DNA of 64,000 bases. It comes from Cyprinodon diabolis (taxonomy: Eukaryota; Chordata; Actinopteri; Cyprinodontiformes; Cyprinodontidae). The notes under the pieces are model-generated. The model worked only from the letters and a program-made list of their open reading frames with translations. It was not told the DNA's origin and made no database searches. Positions 13,672 to 26,008 of this stretch are shown one piece after another. Position numbers and translations under genes: made by a program. Position 1 is the first letter of the stretch. Each line of letters opens with the position of its first letter. The stretch covers positions 501,256 through 565,255 of the forward strand of contig CM060069.1 of assembly GCA_030533445.1 (NCBI GenBank), read 5' to 3'.

Positions 13672-16600
13672 AGGAACGGTAGGGCCTGTAGTAGAAGGAA
13701 CGGGTGGGCCTGTAGTAGAAGGAACGGGTGGGCCTGTAGTAGAAGGAACGGTAGGGCCTGTAGTAGAAGGAACGGGTGGGCCTGTAGTAGAAGGAACGGG
13801 TGGGCCTGTAGTAGGAGGAACGGGTGGGCCTGTAGTAGAAGGAACGGTAGGGCCTGTAGTAGAAGGAACGGGTGGGCCTATAGAAGGAGGAACGGGTGGG
13901 TCTGTAGTAGCAGTGACGAGTGGGCCTGTAGTAGAAGGAACGGGTGGGCCTGTAGTAGAAGGAACGGTGGGCCTGTAGTAGTAGTGACGGGTGGGCCTGT
14001 AGTAGAAGGAACGGTGGGCCTGTAGTAGCAGTGACGAGTGGGCCTGTAGTAGAAGGAACGGGTGGGCCTGTAGTAGAAGGAACGGTAGGGCCTGTAGTAG
14101 AAGGAACGGGTGGGCCTGTAGAAGGAGGAACGGGTGGGTCTGTAGTAGCAGTGACGAGTGGGCCTGTAGTAGAAGGAACGGGTGGGCCTGTAGTAGAAGG
14201 AACGGTGGGCCTGTAGTAGTAGTGACGGGTGGGCCTGTAGTAGAAGGAACGGTGGGCCTGTAGAAGGAGGAACGGGTGGGCCTGTAGTAGAAGGAACGGT
14301 GGGCCTGTAGAAGGAGGAACGGGTGGGTCTGTAGTAGCAGTGACGAGTAGGCCTGTAGTAGAAGGAGCGGGTGGGCCTGTAGTAGAAGGAACGGGTGGGC
14401 CTGTAGAAGGAGGAACGGGTGGGTCTGTAGTAGCAGTGACGAGTAGGCCTGTAGTAGCAGTGACGAGTGGGCCTGTAGTAGAAGGAGCGGGTGGGCCTGT
14501 AGTAGAAGGAACGGGTGGGCCTGTAGAAGGAGGAACGGGTGGGTCTGTAGTAGCAGTGACGAGTAGGCCTGTAGTAGTAGTGACGAGTGGGCCTGTAGTA
14601 GCAGTGACGAGTGGGCCTGTAGTAGCAGTGACGAGTGGGCCTGTAGTAGCAGTGACGAGTGGGCCTGTAGTAGAAGGAGCGGGTGGGCCTGTAGTAGAAG
14701 GAACGGGTGGGCCTGTAGAAGGAGGAACGGGTGGGTCTGTAGTAGCAGTGACGAGTAGGCCTGTAGTAGTAGTGACGAGTAGGCCTGTAGTAGTAGTGAC
14801 GAGTGGGCCTGTAGTAGAAGGAACGGGTGGGCCTGTAGTAGAAGGAACGGTGGGCCTGTAGTAGTAGTGACGGGTGGGCCTGTAGTAGAAGGAACGGGTG
14901 GACCTGTAGTAGAAGGAACGGTGGGCCTGTAGAAGGAGGAACGGGTGGGCCTGTAGTAGAAGGAACGGGTGGACCTGTAGTAGAAGGAACGAGTGGGCCT
15001 GTAGAAGGAGGAACGGGTGGGCCTGTAGTAGAAGGAACGGGTGGGCCTGTAGAAGGAGGAACGGGTGGGCCTGTAGTAGAAGGAACGGGTGGGCCTGTAG
15101 AAGGAGGAACGGGTGGGCCTGTAGTAGAAGGAACGGGTGGACCTGTAGTAGAAGGAACGGGTGGGCCTGTAGTAGAAGGAATGGGTGGGCCTGTAGTAGT
15201 AGGAACGGTAGGGACTGTAGTAGAAGGAACGGGTGGGCCTGTAGTAGAAGGAACGGCTGGGCCTGTAGTAGAAGGAGCGGGTGGGCCTGTAGTAGAAGGA
15301 ACGGCTGGGCCTGTAGTAGAAGGAACGGGTGGGCCTGTAGTAGAAGGAACGGTAGGGCCTTTAGTAGAAGGAACGGGTGGGCCTGTAGTAGAAGGAACGG
15401 CTGGGCCTGTAGTAGAAGGAACGGGTGGGCCTGTAGTAGAAGGAACGGTAGGGCCTGTAGTAGAAGGAACGGTAGGGCCTGTAGAAGGAGGAACGGGTGG
15501 GCCTGTAGTAGTAGTGACGAGTGGGCCTGTAGTAGAAGGAACGGGTGGGCCTGTAGTAGAAGGAACGGTGGGCCTGTAGTAGTAGTGACGGGTGGGCCTG
15601 TAGTAGAAGGAACGGTAGGGCCTGTAGTAGAAGGAACGGTAGGGCCTGTAGAAGGAGGAACGGGTGGGCCTGTAGTAGTAGTGACGAGTGGGCCTGTAGT
15701 AGAAGGAACGGGTGGGCCTGTAGTAGAAGGAACGGTGGGCCTGTAGTAGTAGTGACGGGTGGGCCTGTAGTAGAAGGAACGGTGGGCCTGTAGTAGAAGG
15801 AACGGTGGGCCTGTAGTAGTAGTGACGGGTGGGCCTGTAGTAGAAGGAACGGTGGGCCTGTAGTAGTAGTGACGGGTGGGCCTGTAGTAGAAGGAACGGT
15901 GGGCCTGTAGAAGGAGGAACGGGTGGGCCTGTAGTAGAAGGAACGGTGGGCCTGTAGAAGGAGGAACGGGTGGGTCTGTAGTAGCAGTGACGAGTGGGCC
16001 TGTAGTAGAAGGAACGGGTGGGCCTGTAGTAGAAGGAACGGGTGGGCCTGTAGTAGAAGGAACGGGTGGACCTGTAGTAGAAGGAACGGTGGGCCTGTAG
16101 AAGGAGGAACGGGTGGGCCTGTAGTAGAAGGAACGGTGGGCCTGTAGAAGGAGGAACGGGTGGGCCTGTAGTAGAAGGAACGGGTGGACCTGTAGTAGAA
16201 GGAACGGGTGGGCCTGTAGAAGGAGGAACGGGTGGGCCTGTAGTAGAAGGAACGGGTGGGCCTGTAGAAGGAGGAACGGGTGGGCCTGTAGTAGAAGGAA
16301 CGGGTGGGCCTGTAGAAGGAGGAACGGGTGGGCCTGTAGTAGAAGCAACGGGTGGACCTGTAGTAGAAGGAACGGGTGGGCCTGTAGTAGAAGGAATGGG
16401 TGGGCCTGTAGTAGTAGGAACGGTAGGGACTGTAGTAGAAGGAACGGGTGGGCCTGTAGTAGAAGGAACGGCTGGGCCTGTAGTAGAAGGAGCGGGTGGG
16501 CCTGTAGTAGAAGGAACGGCTGGGCCTGTAGTAGAAGGAACGGGTGGGCCTGTAGTAGAAGGAACGGTAGGGCCTGTAGTAGAAGGAACGGGTGGGCCTG

Positions 16601-19600
16601 TAGTAGAAGGAACGGCTGGGCCTGTAGTAGAAGGAACGGGTGGGCCTGTAGTAGAAGGAACGGGTGGGCCTGTAGAAGGAGGAACGGGTGGGCCTGTAGT
16701 AGAAGGAATGGGTGGGCCTGTAGTAGAAGGAACGGGTGGGTAGTAGTAGAAGGAACGGGTGGGCCTGTAGTAGAAGGAACGGGTGGGCCTGTAGTAGAAG
16801 GAACGGCTGGGCCTGTAGTAGAAGGAACGGGTGGGCCTGTAGTAGAAGGAACGGCTGGGCCTGTAGTAGAAGGAACGGGTAGGCCTGTAGTAGAAGGAAC
16901 GGTAGGGCCTGTAGTAGAAGGAACGGGTGGGCCTGTAGTAGAAGGAACGGCTGGGCCTGTAGTAGAAGGAATGGGTGGGCCTGTAGTAGAAGGAACGGCT
17001 GGGCCTGTAGTAGAAGGAATGGGTGGGCCTGTAGTAGTAGGAACGGTAGGGACTGTAGTAGAAGGAACGGGTGGGACTGTAGTAGAAGGAACGGGTGGGC
17101 CTGTAGTAGAAGGAACGGCTGGGCCTGTAGTAGAAGGAACGGGTGGGCCTGTAGTAGTAGGAACGGTAGGGACTGTAGTAGAAGGAACGGGTGGGCCTGT
17201 AGTAGAAGGAACGGCTGGGCCTGTAGTAGAAGGAACGGCTGGGCCTGTAGTATAAGGAACGGGTGGGCCTGTAGTAGAAGGAACGGTAGGGACTGTAGTA
17301 GAAGGAACGGGTGGGCCTGTAGTAGAAGGAACGGCTGGGCCTGTAGTATAAGGAACGGGTGGGCCTGTAGTAGAAGGAACGGTAGGGCCTGTAGAAGGAG
17401 GAACGGGTGGGTCTGTAGTAGAAGGAAAGGGTGGGCCTGTAGTAGAAGGAACGGCTGGGCCTGTAGTAGAAGGAACGGCTGGGCCTGTAGTATAAGGAAC
17501 GGGTGGGCCTGTAGTAGTAGGAACGGTAGGGACTGTAGTAGAAGGAACGGGTGGGCCTGTAGTAGAAGGAACGGCTGGGCCTGTAGTAGAAGGAATGGGT
17601 GGGCCTGTAGTAGTAGGAACGGTAGGGACTGTAGTAGAAGGAACGGGTGGGCCTGTAGTAGAAGGAACGGCTGGGCCTGTAGTATAAGGAACGGGTGGGC
17701 CTGTAGTAGAAGGAACGGTAGGGCCTGTAGAAGGAGGAACGGGTGGGTCTGTAGTAGAAGGAACGGGTGGGCCTGTAGAAGGAGGAACGGGTGGGCCTGT
17801 AGTAGAAGGAACGGGTGGGCCTGTAGAAGGAGGAACGGGTGGGCCTGTAGTAGAAGGAACGGGTGGGCCTGTAGAAGGAGGAACGGGTGGGCCTGTAGTA
17901 GAAGGAACGGTAGGGCCTGTAGTAGAAGGAACGGGTGGGCCTGTAGTAGAAGGAACGGGTGGGCCTGTAGTAGAAGGAACGGCTGGGCCTGTAGTATAAG
18001 GAACGGGTGGGCCTGTAGTAGAAGGAACGGTAGGGCCTGTAGAAGGAGGAACGGGTGGGTCTGTAGTAGAAGGAACGGGTGGGCCTGTAGAAGGAGGAAC
18101 GGGTGGGCCTGTAGTAGAAGGAACGGGTGGGCCTGTAGAAGGAGGAACGGGTGGGCCTGTAGTAGAAGGAACGGGTGGGCCTGTAGTAGAAGGAATGGGT
18201 GGGCCTGTAGTAGTAGGAACGGTAGGGACTGTAGTAGAAGGAACGGGTGGGCCTGTAGTAGAAGGAACGGCTGGGCCTGTAGTAGAAGGAACGGCTGGGC
18301 CTGTAGTAGAAGGAACGGGTGGGCCTGTAGTAGAAGGAACGGTAGGGCCTGTAGAAGGAGGAACGGGTGGGTCTGTAGTAGAAGGAACGGGTGGGCCTGT
18401 AGAAGGAGGAACGGGTGGGCCTGTAGTAGAAGGAACGGCAGGGCCTGTAGAAGGAGGAACGGGTGGGCCTGTAGTAGAAGGAACGGGTGGGCCTGTAGTA
18501 GAAGGAACGGTGGGCCTGTAGTAGAAGGAACGGGTGGGCCTGTAGAAGGAGGAACGGGTGGGCCTGTAGTAGAAGGAACGGGTGGGCCTGTAGTAGAAGG
18601 AACGGTGGGCCTGTAGTAGAAGGAACGGGTGGGCCTGTAGAAGGAGGAACGGGTGGGCCTGTAGTAGAAGGAACGGGTGGGTAGTAGTAGAAGGAACGGT
18701 AGGGCCTGTAGAAGGAGGAACGGGTGGGCCTGTAGTAGTAGTGACGAGTGGGCCTGTAGTAGAAGGAACGGTGGGCCTGTAGTTGAAGGAACGGGTGGGC
18801 CTGTAGAAGGAGGAACGGGTGGGCCTGTAGTAGAAGGAACGGGTGGGTAGTAGTAGAAGGAACGGTAGGGCCTGTAGAAGGAGGAACGGGTGGGCCTGTA
18901 GTAGTAGTGACGAGTGGGCCTGTAGTAGAAGGAACGGTGGGCCTGTAGTTGAAGGAACGGGTGGGCCTGTAGAAGGAGGAACGGGTGGGCCTGTAGAAGG
19001 AGGAACGGGTGGGCCTGTAGAAGGAGGAACGGGTGGGCCTGTAGTAGAAGGAACGGTAGGGCCTGTAGAAGGAGGAACGGGTGGGCCTGTAGTAGAAGGA
19101 ACGGTGGGCCTGTAGTTGAAGGAACGGGTGGGCCTGTAGTAGTAGTGACGAGTGGGCCTGTAGAAGAAGGAACGGGTGGGCCTGTAGAAGGAGGAACGGA
19201 TGGGCCTGTAGTAGTAGTGACGAGTGGGCCTGTAGAAGAAGGAACGGGTGGGCCTGTAGAAGGAGGAACGGGTGGGCCTGTAGTAGAAGGAACGGTAGGG
19301 CCTGTAGAAGGAGGAACGGGTGGGCCTGTAGTAGAAGGAACGGTGGGCCTGTAGTTGAAGGAACGGGTGGGCCTGTAGTAGTAGTGACGAGTGGGCCTGT
19401 AGAAGAAGGAACGGGTGGGCCTGTAGAAGGAGGAACGGATGGGCCTGTAGTAGAAGGAACGGTGGGCCTGTAGTAGAAGGAACGGGTGGGCCTGTAGTAG
19501 AAGGAACGGTAGGGCCTGTAGTTGAAGGAACGGGTGGGCCTGTAGTAGAAGGAACGGGTGGGCCTGTAGTAGAAGGAACGGTAGGGCCTGTAGTTGAAGG

Positions 19601-21835
19601 AACGGGTGGGCCTGTAGTAGAAGGAACGGGTGGGCCTGTAGTAGAAGGAACGGTAGGGCCTGTAGTTGAAGGAACGGATGGGCCTGTAGAAGGAGGAACG
19701 GGTGGGCCTGTAGTAGAAGGAACGGTGGGCCTGTAGTAGAAGGAACGGGTGGGCCTGTAGTAGAAGGAACGGTAGGGCCTGTAGTTGAAGGAACGGGTGG
19801 GCCTGTAGTTGAAGGAACGGGTGGGCCTGTAGTAGAAGGAACGGGTGGGCCTGTAGTAGAAGGAACGGTAGGGCCTGTAGTTGAAGGAACGGGTGGGCCT
19901 GTAGAAGAAGGAACGGTAGGGCCTGTAGAAGGAGGAACGGGTGGGCCTGTAGTAGAAGGAACGGTGGGCCTGTAGTAGAAGGAACGGGTGGGCCTGTAGT
20001 AGAAGGAACGGTAGGGCCTGTAGTTGAAGGAACGGGTGGGCCTGTAGTTGAAGGAACGGGTGGGCCTGTAGTAGAAGGAACGGGTGGGCCTGTAGTAGAA
20101 GGAACGGTAGGGCCTGTAGTTGAAGGAACGGGTGGGCCTGTAGTAGAAGGAACGGGTGGGCCTGTAGTAGAAGGAACGGTAGGGCCTGTAGTTGAAGGAA
20201 CGGGTGGGCCTGTAGTAGAAGGAACGGATGGGCCTGTAGTAGAAGGAACGGTAGGGCCTGTAGTTGAAGGAACGGGTGGGCCTGTAGTAGAAGGAACGGG
20301 TGGGCCTGTAGTAGAAGGAACGGGTGAGCCTGTAGTTGAAGGAACGGGTGGGCCTGTAGTAGAAGGAACGGGTGAGCCTGTAGTAGTAGTGACGAGTGGG
20401 CCTGTAGAAGAAGGAACGGGTGGGCCTGTAGAAGGAGGAACGGATGGGCCTGTAGTAGAAGGAACGGGTGGGTAGTAGTAGAAGGAACGGGTGGGCCTGT
20501 AGTAGCAGTGACGAGTAGGCCTGTAGTAGTAGTGACGAGTGGGCCTGTAGTAGAAGGAACGGTGGGCCTGTAGTTGAAGGAACGGGTGGGCCTGTAGTAG
20601 AAGGAACGGGTGAGCCTGTAGTAGTAGTGACGAGTGGGCCTGTAGAAGAAGGAACGGGTGGGCCTGTAGAAGGAGGAACGGGTGGGCCTGTAGAAGGAGG
20701 AACGGATGGGCCTGTAGTAGAAGGAACGGGTGGGCCTGTAGTAGCAGTGACGAGTAGGCCTGTAGTAGTAGTGACGAGTAGGCCTGTAGTAGTAGTGACG
20801 AGTGGGCCTGTAGTAGTAGTGACGAGTGGGCCTGTAGAAGGAGGAACGGGTGGGCCTGTAGTAGAAGGAACGGGTGGGCCTGTAGAAGGAGGAACGGGTG
20901 GGTCTGTAGAAGGAGGAACGGGTGGGTCTGTAGTAGCAGTGACGAGTAGGCCTGTAGTAGTAGTGACGAGTGGGCCTGTAGTAGTAGTGACGAGTGGGCC
21001 TGTAGTAGTAGTGACGAGTGGGCCTGTAGGAGGAACGGGTGGGCCTGTAGTAGAAGGAACGGGTGGGCCTGTAGAAGGAGGAACGGGTGGGCCTGTAGTA
21101 GAAGGAACGGGTGGGCCTGTAGAAGGAGGAACGGGTGGGCCTGTAGAAGGAGGAACGGGTGGGCCTGTAGAAGGAGGAACGGGTGGGCCTGTAGTAGAAG
21201 GAACGGGTGGGCCTGTAGAAGGAGGAACGGGTGGGCCTGTAGAAGGAGGAACAGGGTGGGCCTGTAGAAGGAGGAACGGGTGGGCCTGTAGTAGAAGGAA
21301 CGGGTGGGCCTGTAGAAGGAGGAACGGGTGGGCCTGTAGTAGAAGGAACGGGTGGGCCTGTAGAAGGAGGAACGGGTGGGCCTGTAGAAGGAGGAACGGG
21401 TGGGCCTGTAGAAGGAGGAACGGGTGGGCCTGTAGTAGAAGGAACGGGTGGGCCTGTAGAAGGAGGAACGGGTGGGCCTGTAGAAGGAGGAACGGGTGGG
21501 CCTGTAGTAGAAGGAACGGGTGGGCCTGTAGAAGGAGGAACGGGTGGGCCTGTAGAAGGAGGAACGGGTGGGCCTGTAGTAGAAGGAACGGATGGGTCTG
21601 TAGTAGAAGGAACGGGTGGGCCTGTAGAAGGAGGAACGGGTGGGCCTGTAGAAGGAGGAACGGGTGGGCCTGTAGAAGGAGGAACGGGTGGGCCTGTAGT
21701 AGAAGGAACGGGTGGGCCTGTAGAAGGAGGAACGGGTGGGCCTGTAGAAGGAGGAACGGGTGGGCCTGTAGTAGAAGGAACGGGTGGGCCTGTAGAAGGA
21801 GGAACGGGTGGGCCTGTAGAAGGAGGAACAGGGTG

Positions 21836-22705
21836 TATGTGTGTGAAAGGTGATGAAGATAACTTCGATCTGCAAAAGCACCTGGTTGATGAGGGAATTA
21901 GGTTGGTATCAGTGTTTGTTTTGTAAATGTCAGTTTGCTGACATTTTTATGTAGTTAAGTTTTTGTCCACTAGATGGTGTTCTCTGATAAATTTGGCATA
22001 TTACTTAAGTAGCAATACAAAGGATTCTGAACTGCAATGTTAGTTGCTATGTGATGTCACAGATGGTTACATTATTATGCATTTTATTCTATTTCATGAT
22101 ACAAGCCATTATACAAGAATATACTAAAGGATCTAATAAATATACACGGTAGAAGATGGTGATAGCACTAAAGGTAAAGACTGTAAAGATTAAAATCTAA
22201 TAATTTAAGGTAAATGTATTCATGGTAAATTCATATGGTCAATCCTGTCAACATACTGTCTGAGTTACTAATGGTGATTTTATTTGTGTTTTCACAAGCA
22301 AGGCTGTTCAATGAAAGGATTGTGAATCAAACCATCATCTTTTCAACCACGATGCTACATTTTAGTCATATCTTTATCTGAAGCTATGTGGTCAGAAACT
22401 TCACCCAGCCGAGGAGGGGAACTTCATGAAAAAGATAGAAGCCGAAGGTCATGTGGTTTACATTTTACAATTACATTATTGCAGACTGTAGACTGAACAT
22501 TTCTATCACAATTTATTGTAAGAAAAAGCTATTTTCCGAAATCTGTTAAATCTCCAGCTTTTTTTTTTATGTCAGATTTTTTTTATTAGAAATGACTCTG
22601 TCAATCCCTTACCCTGCTCATCTTCCACATCTCTGTGTTTGAAAAATCCTATCCAATCCCAGTTAAATAGATTCCATTAAAACCATGTTGATGAAATCAT
22701 CCATA
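21836..22705. other. intron sequence, no gene seen
   Basis: AT-rich single-copy-looking DNA between the giant array and a TIR element. I looked on the minus strand for a further cysteine-rich EGF exon and found none. No RNA gene or recognisable element was seen. Confidence 0.6.
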
Positions 22706-23303
22706 CAGTGGTGGCTGGTCAATAGAGGGCGCTAGGGCCCTCTATTGAAATATTTGATGTGTGAAATATTTAATCTTTAATAACGATTAAAGCATCATTC
22801 ATTCTTTCGTCGGATTGGTGACGTATTTCCTCCATAGAGGGCAAGTATCTTTAACCATTGGCTCTGGTTCAAAGTTTTCTACGAGCAGAAGCTCCTCTGC
22901 AATACAAAGGTATAGGAAGTTCCAGGGTGCAGCTAAGCTAGTACCTGAGGTGACAGGAGGTGCTCACCGCCTCCCACTACAGCGCAGACGTCATGCAGCT
23001 GATTGACAGGTCGAGTCGCAGGAGCTGAAGACGCACTGATTAAACTGTTCCATTATTTGTTTTTAGGTTTGTGACCCAATATTGGACCATGCAAAACACA
23101 ATTTAACCTTCATAAAGCCTCACAGGGGAACATTTATGTAAAAAAAACTAAACCTGGACATTAAATTATGTTTTGTTTTTATAATGTTGTTGTTGGCATG
23201 CATATAAATATACTTGTATCATAACTTAGTATACGTTTGATTGGTTATTGGTATACATCTATTGATTAACCCCCCCCCCCCGGTTAAAACTCTACCGCCA
23301 CTG
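22706..23303. mobile_element. possible non-autonomous TIR (hAT-like) DNA element
   Basis: The segment begins CAGTGGTGGCTGG and ends in the reverse complement of CAGTGGCGGTAGAG, so the ends form short inverted repeats starting CAGTGG(T/C)GG, as in several fish hAT families. A 14-base poly-C tract lies just inside the right end. Flanking bases do not show a clear 8-bp duplication. There is no transposase; short ORFs inside are not convincing. Confidence 0.4.
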
Positions 23304-23617
23304 GTTCAATATAGATGCTGCTTCTAGTCCAGCAAATATCCCTGCTGTTCAGTATTTAAAAAGAAATGTCTCATAGTTCAGTGCCAGATTGTAGCACATA
23401 CAACACAATGGCTGGAAATTGATTAAGGTAAATGTAAATGTTCTCCAATTCCTCACAGAGCTGCAAACTATTTAAACACAAAACTTAACCATTTACAACA
23501 AAACCAGCAGCTTTTACTTTGTGGTTTATCAGACTGCAGAAACAAAGTCTGTATTTTCTCTTGTGAATTCAGAGTGCTTTCACAAGAAACCAGCCAAACA
23601 TGTGACAGGATCACTCA

Positions 23618-23767
<150 letters not shown>

Positions 23768-24075
23768 CTATTATTTTCATTTCTTCATTCCACAGATTTA
23801 AAGTCAAAGTTTAGTCAATTTTTCTGTATAGCACTTATTTGTGCTAATGGTGATTGTGACACTTTAAAACTCACTATAGAGAAATAAACAATTGACTATA
23901 GGCCAGTCATACAGACAGATCCAGTCTGCTGCATACTTTCTCAATCAATCCAAATATATTCCACTGTATTCTTAACTTAGCTGAAATCCAAAATACAGAT
24001 CATTAATGCAGTGAAAAGACAAAACCTCCACTGGTGAGGCAGAAACATTCAGCGTAGCCTGGCAAGGAAGGGCAG

Positions 24076-26008
24076 ACACACACACAACATCACACAACAG
24101 CACACAACATCATGCAACAGCACACAACAGCACACATCACGCAACAGCACACAACAGCACAAACACACAGCAGCCAGAACAGCACACATCACACAACAGC
24201 AAACAACAGCACAAACACACAGCAGCACACACACACAACAGCACACAGCACCACACAGCAGCACACAACAGCACACAACATCACACAACAGCACAAACAC
24301 ACAGCAGCACACACACAAAACAGCAAACAACAGCACACAACATCACACAGCAGCACAAACACACAGCAGCACACAACAGCACACAACAGCACAAACACAC
24401 AGCAGCACACACACACAACAGCAAACAACAGCACACAACATCACACAGCAGCACAAACACACAGCAGCACACACACACAACAGCACACAGCACCACACAG
24501 CAGCACACAACAGCACACAACATCACACAACAGCACAAACACACAGCAGCACACACACAAAACAGCAAACAACAGCACACAACATCACACAGCAGCACAA
24601 ACACACAGCAGCACACAACAGCACACAAAAGCACACAACAGCACAAACACACAGCAGCACACACACACAACAGCACACAGCAGCACACAGCAGCACACAA
24701 CAGCACACAACATCACACAACAGCACAAACACACAGCAGCACACACACAAAACAGCAAACAACAGCACACAACATCATACAGCAGCACAAACACACAGCA
24801 GCACACACACACAACAGCACACAACAGCACACAACAGCACACAACAGCACAAACACACAGCAGCACAAACACACAGCAGCACACACACACAACAGCACAC
24901 AGCAGCACACAACAGCACACAACATCACGCAACAGCACACAACAGCACAAACACACAGCAGCACACAACAGCACACAACAGCAAACAACAGCACAAACAC
25001 ACAGCAGCACACAGCAGCACACAACAGCACACAACAGCACACAACAGCACACAACAGCACAAACACACAGCAGCACAAACACACAGCAGCACACACACAC
25101 AACAGCACACAGCAGCACACAACAGCACACAACATCACGCAACAGCACACAACAGCACAAACACACAGCAGCACACAACAGCACACAACAGCAAACAACA
25201 GCACAAACACACAGCAGCACACAGCAGCACACAACAGCACACAACAGCACACAACAGCACAAACACACAGCAGCACACACACACAACAGCACACAACAGC
25301 ACACAGCAGCACACAACAGCACACAACAGCACAAACACACAGCAGCACACACACACAACAGCACACAGCAGCACACAACATCACACAGCAGCACACAACA
25401 TCACACAGCAGCACAAACACACAGCAGCACGCAACAGCACACAAAAGCACACAACAGCAGGCAACAGCATGCAACAGAATGCAACAGCATGCAACAGCAC
25501 ACAACAGCAGGCAACAGCACGCAAAAGCACACAACAGCCCACAACAGCAGGCAACAGCACACAAAAGCACACAACAGCATGCAACACAACACAACGGCAC
25601 ATAACAGCACACAACAGAACACAGCAGCACACAACAGAACGCAACAGCACGCAATAGCAGACAACAACAACGCACAGAACGCAACAGCAAGTAACAGCAC
25701 GCATCAGCAAACAACACCATGCAAAAGCACACAACAGCACACACACAACAGCACGCATCAGCAAACAACACCATGCAAAAGCACACAACAGCACACACAC
25801 AACAGCACGCATCAGCAAACAACACCATGCAAAAGCACACAACAGCACACACACAACAGCACGCATCAGCAAACAACACCATGCAAAAGCACACAACAGC
25901 ACACACACAACAGCACGCATCAGCAAACAACACCATGCAAAAGCACACAACAGCACACACACACAACAGCACACATGCAACAGCACTCAACAGAAAGGCA
26001 GCAGCACA
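24076..26008. repeat. CA-rich tandem array, 10-bp based (ACACAACAGC)
   Basis: About 1.9 kb of degenerate units of roughly 10 bp (ACACAACAGC), with interspersed AAACACACAGCAGC blocks. Locally it is ordered into longer blocks, including five near-identical 54-bp units. The plus strand reads as a 659-residue Thr/Gln/His/Asn-rich frame and the minus strand as Cys/Val/Leu-rich frames. Both are low-complexity artefacts. In the sense of the host gene the RNA would be UG-rich with UGCUGUUGUGUG units, located in the intron just upstream of the EGF exon. Confidence 0.95.
25697..25966. repeat. five 54-bp higher-order units within the CA-rich array
   Basis: Five consecutive copies start at 25,697, 25,751, 25,805, 25,859 and 25,913. 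Each opens with GCACGCATCAGCAAAC and contains ACCATGCAAAAGC. They look essentially identical, so this is the youngest part of the array. Confidence 0.92.

Larger units (their letters stand above)
1..21835. repeat. giant 24-bp minisatellite (about 900 units), intronic
   Basis: The array is continuous from the left window edge to 21,835. The commonest 24-bp unit has the core GTAGTAGAAGGAACGGGT followed by GGGCCT. Two other frequent 24-bp classes replace the middle with TAGTAGTAGTGACGAGT or TAGAAGGAGGAACGGGT. Occasional 27-bp units and shortened units break the register. Because 24 is a multiple of three and the unit lacks stops in two plus-strand frames and all three minus-strand frames, long spurious ORFs cross it. 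These include a 2,667-residue minus frame at 13,878-21,881 that drifts between [16 protein letters not shown] and VPSTTGPP readings. That frame drift argues against coding. Each unit has one CpG and a GGGTGGG pair on the plus strand. It lies within the predicted intron downstream of the EGF exon. The left end is outside the window. Confidence 0.97.

Noticed and set aside
170..20000. Many plus-strand ORFs reading VVEGTGGP or CSRRNGWA
   Set aside because: They are periodic translations of the 24-bp repeat, with no conserved frame, no domain and no splice or start context.
1..21835. CRISPR-like regular repeat array
   Set aside because: Units are head-to-tail without unique spacers, and the setting is a vertebrate intron.
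22815..23006. 63-residue plus-strand ORF
   Set aside because: It lies inside a probable TIR element and shows no domain.
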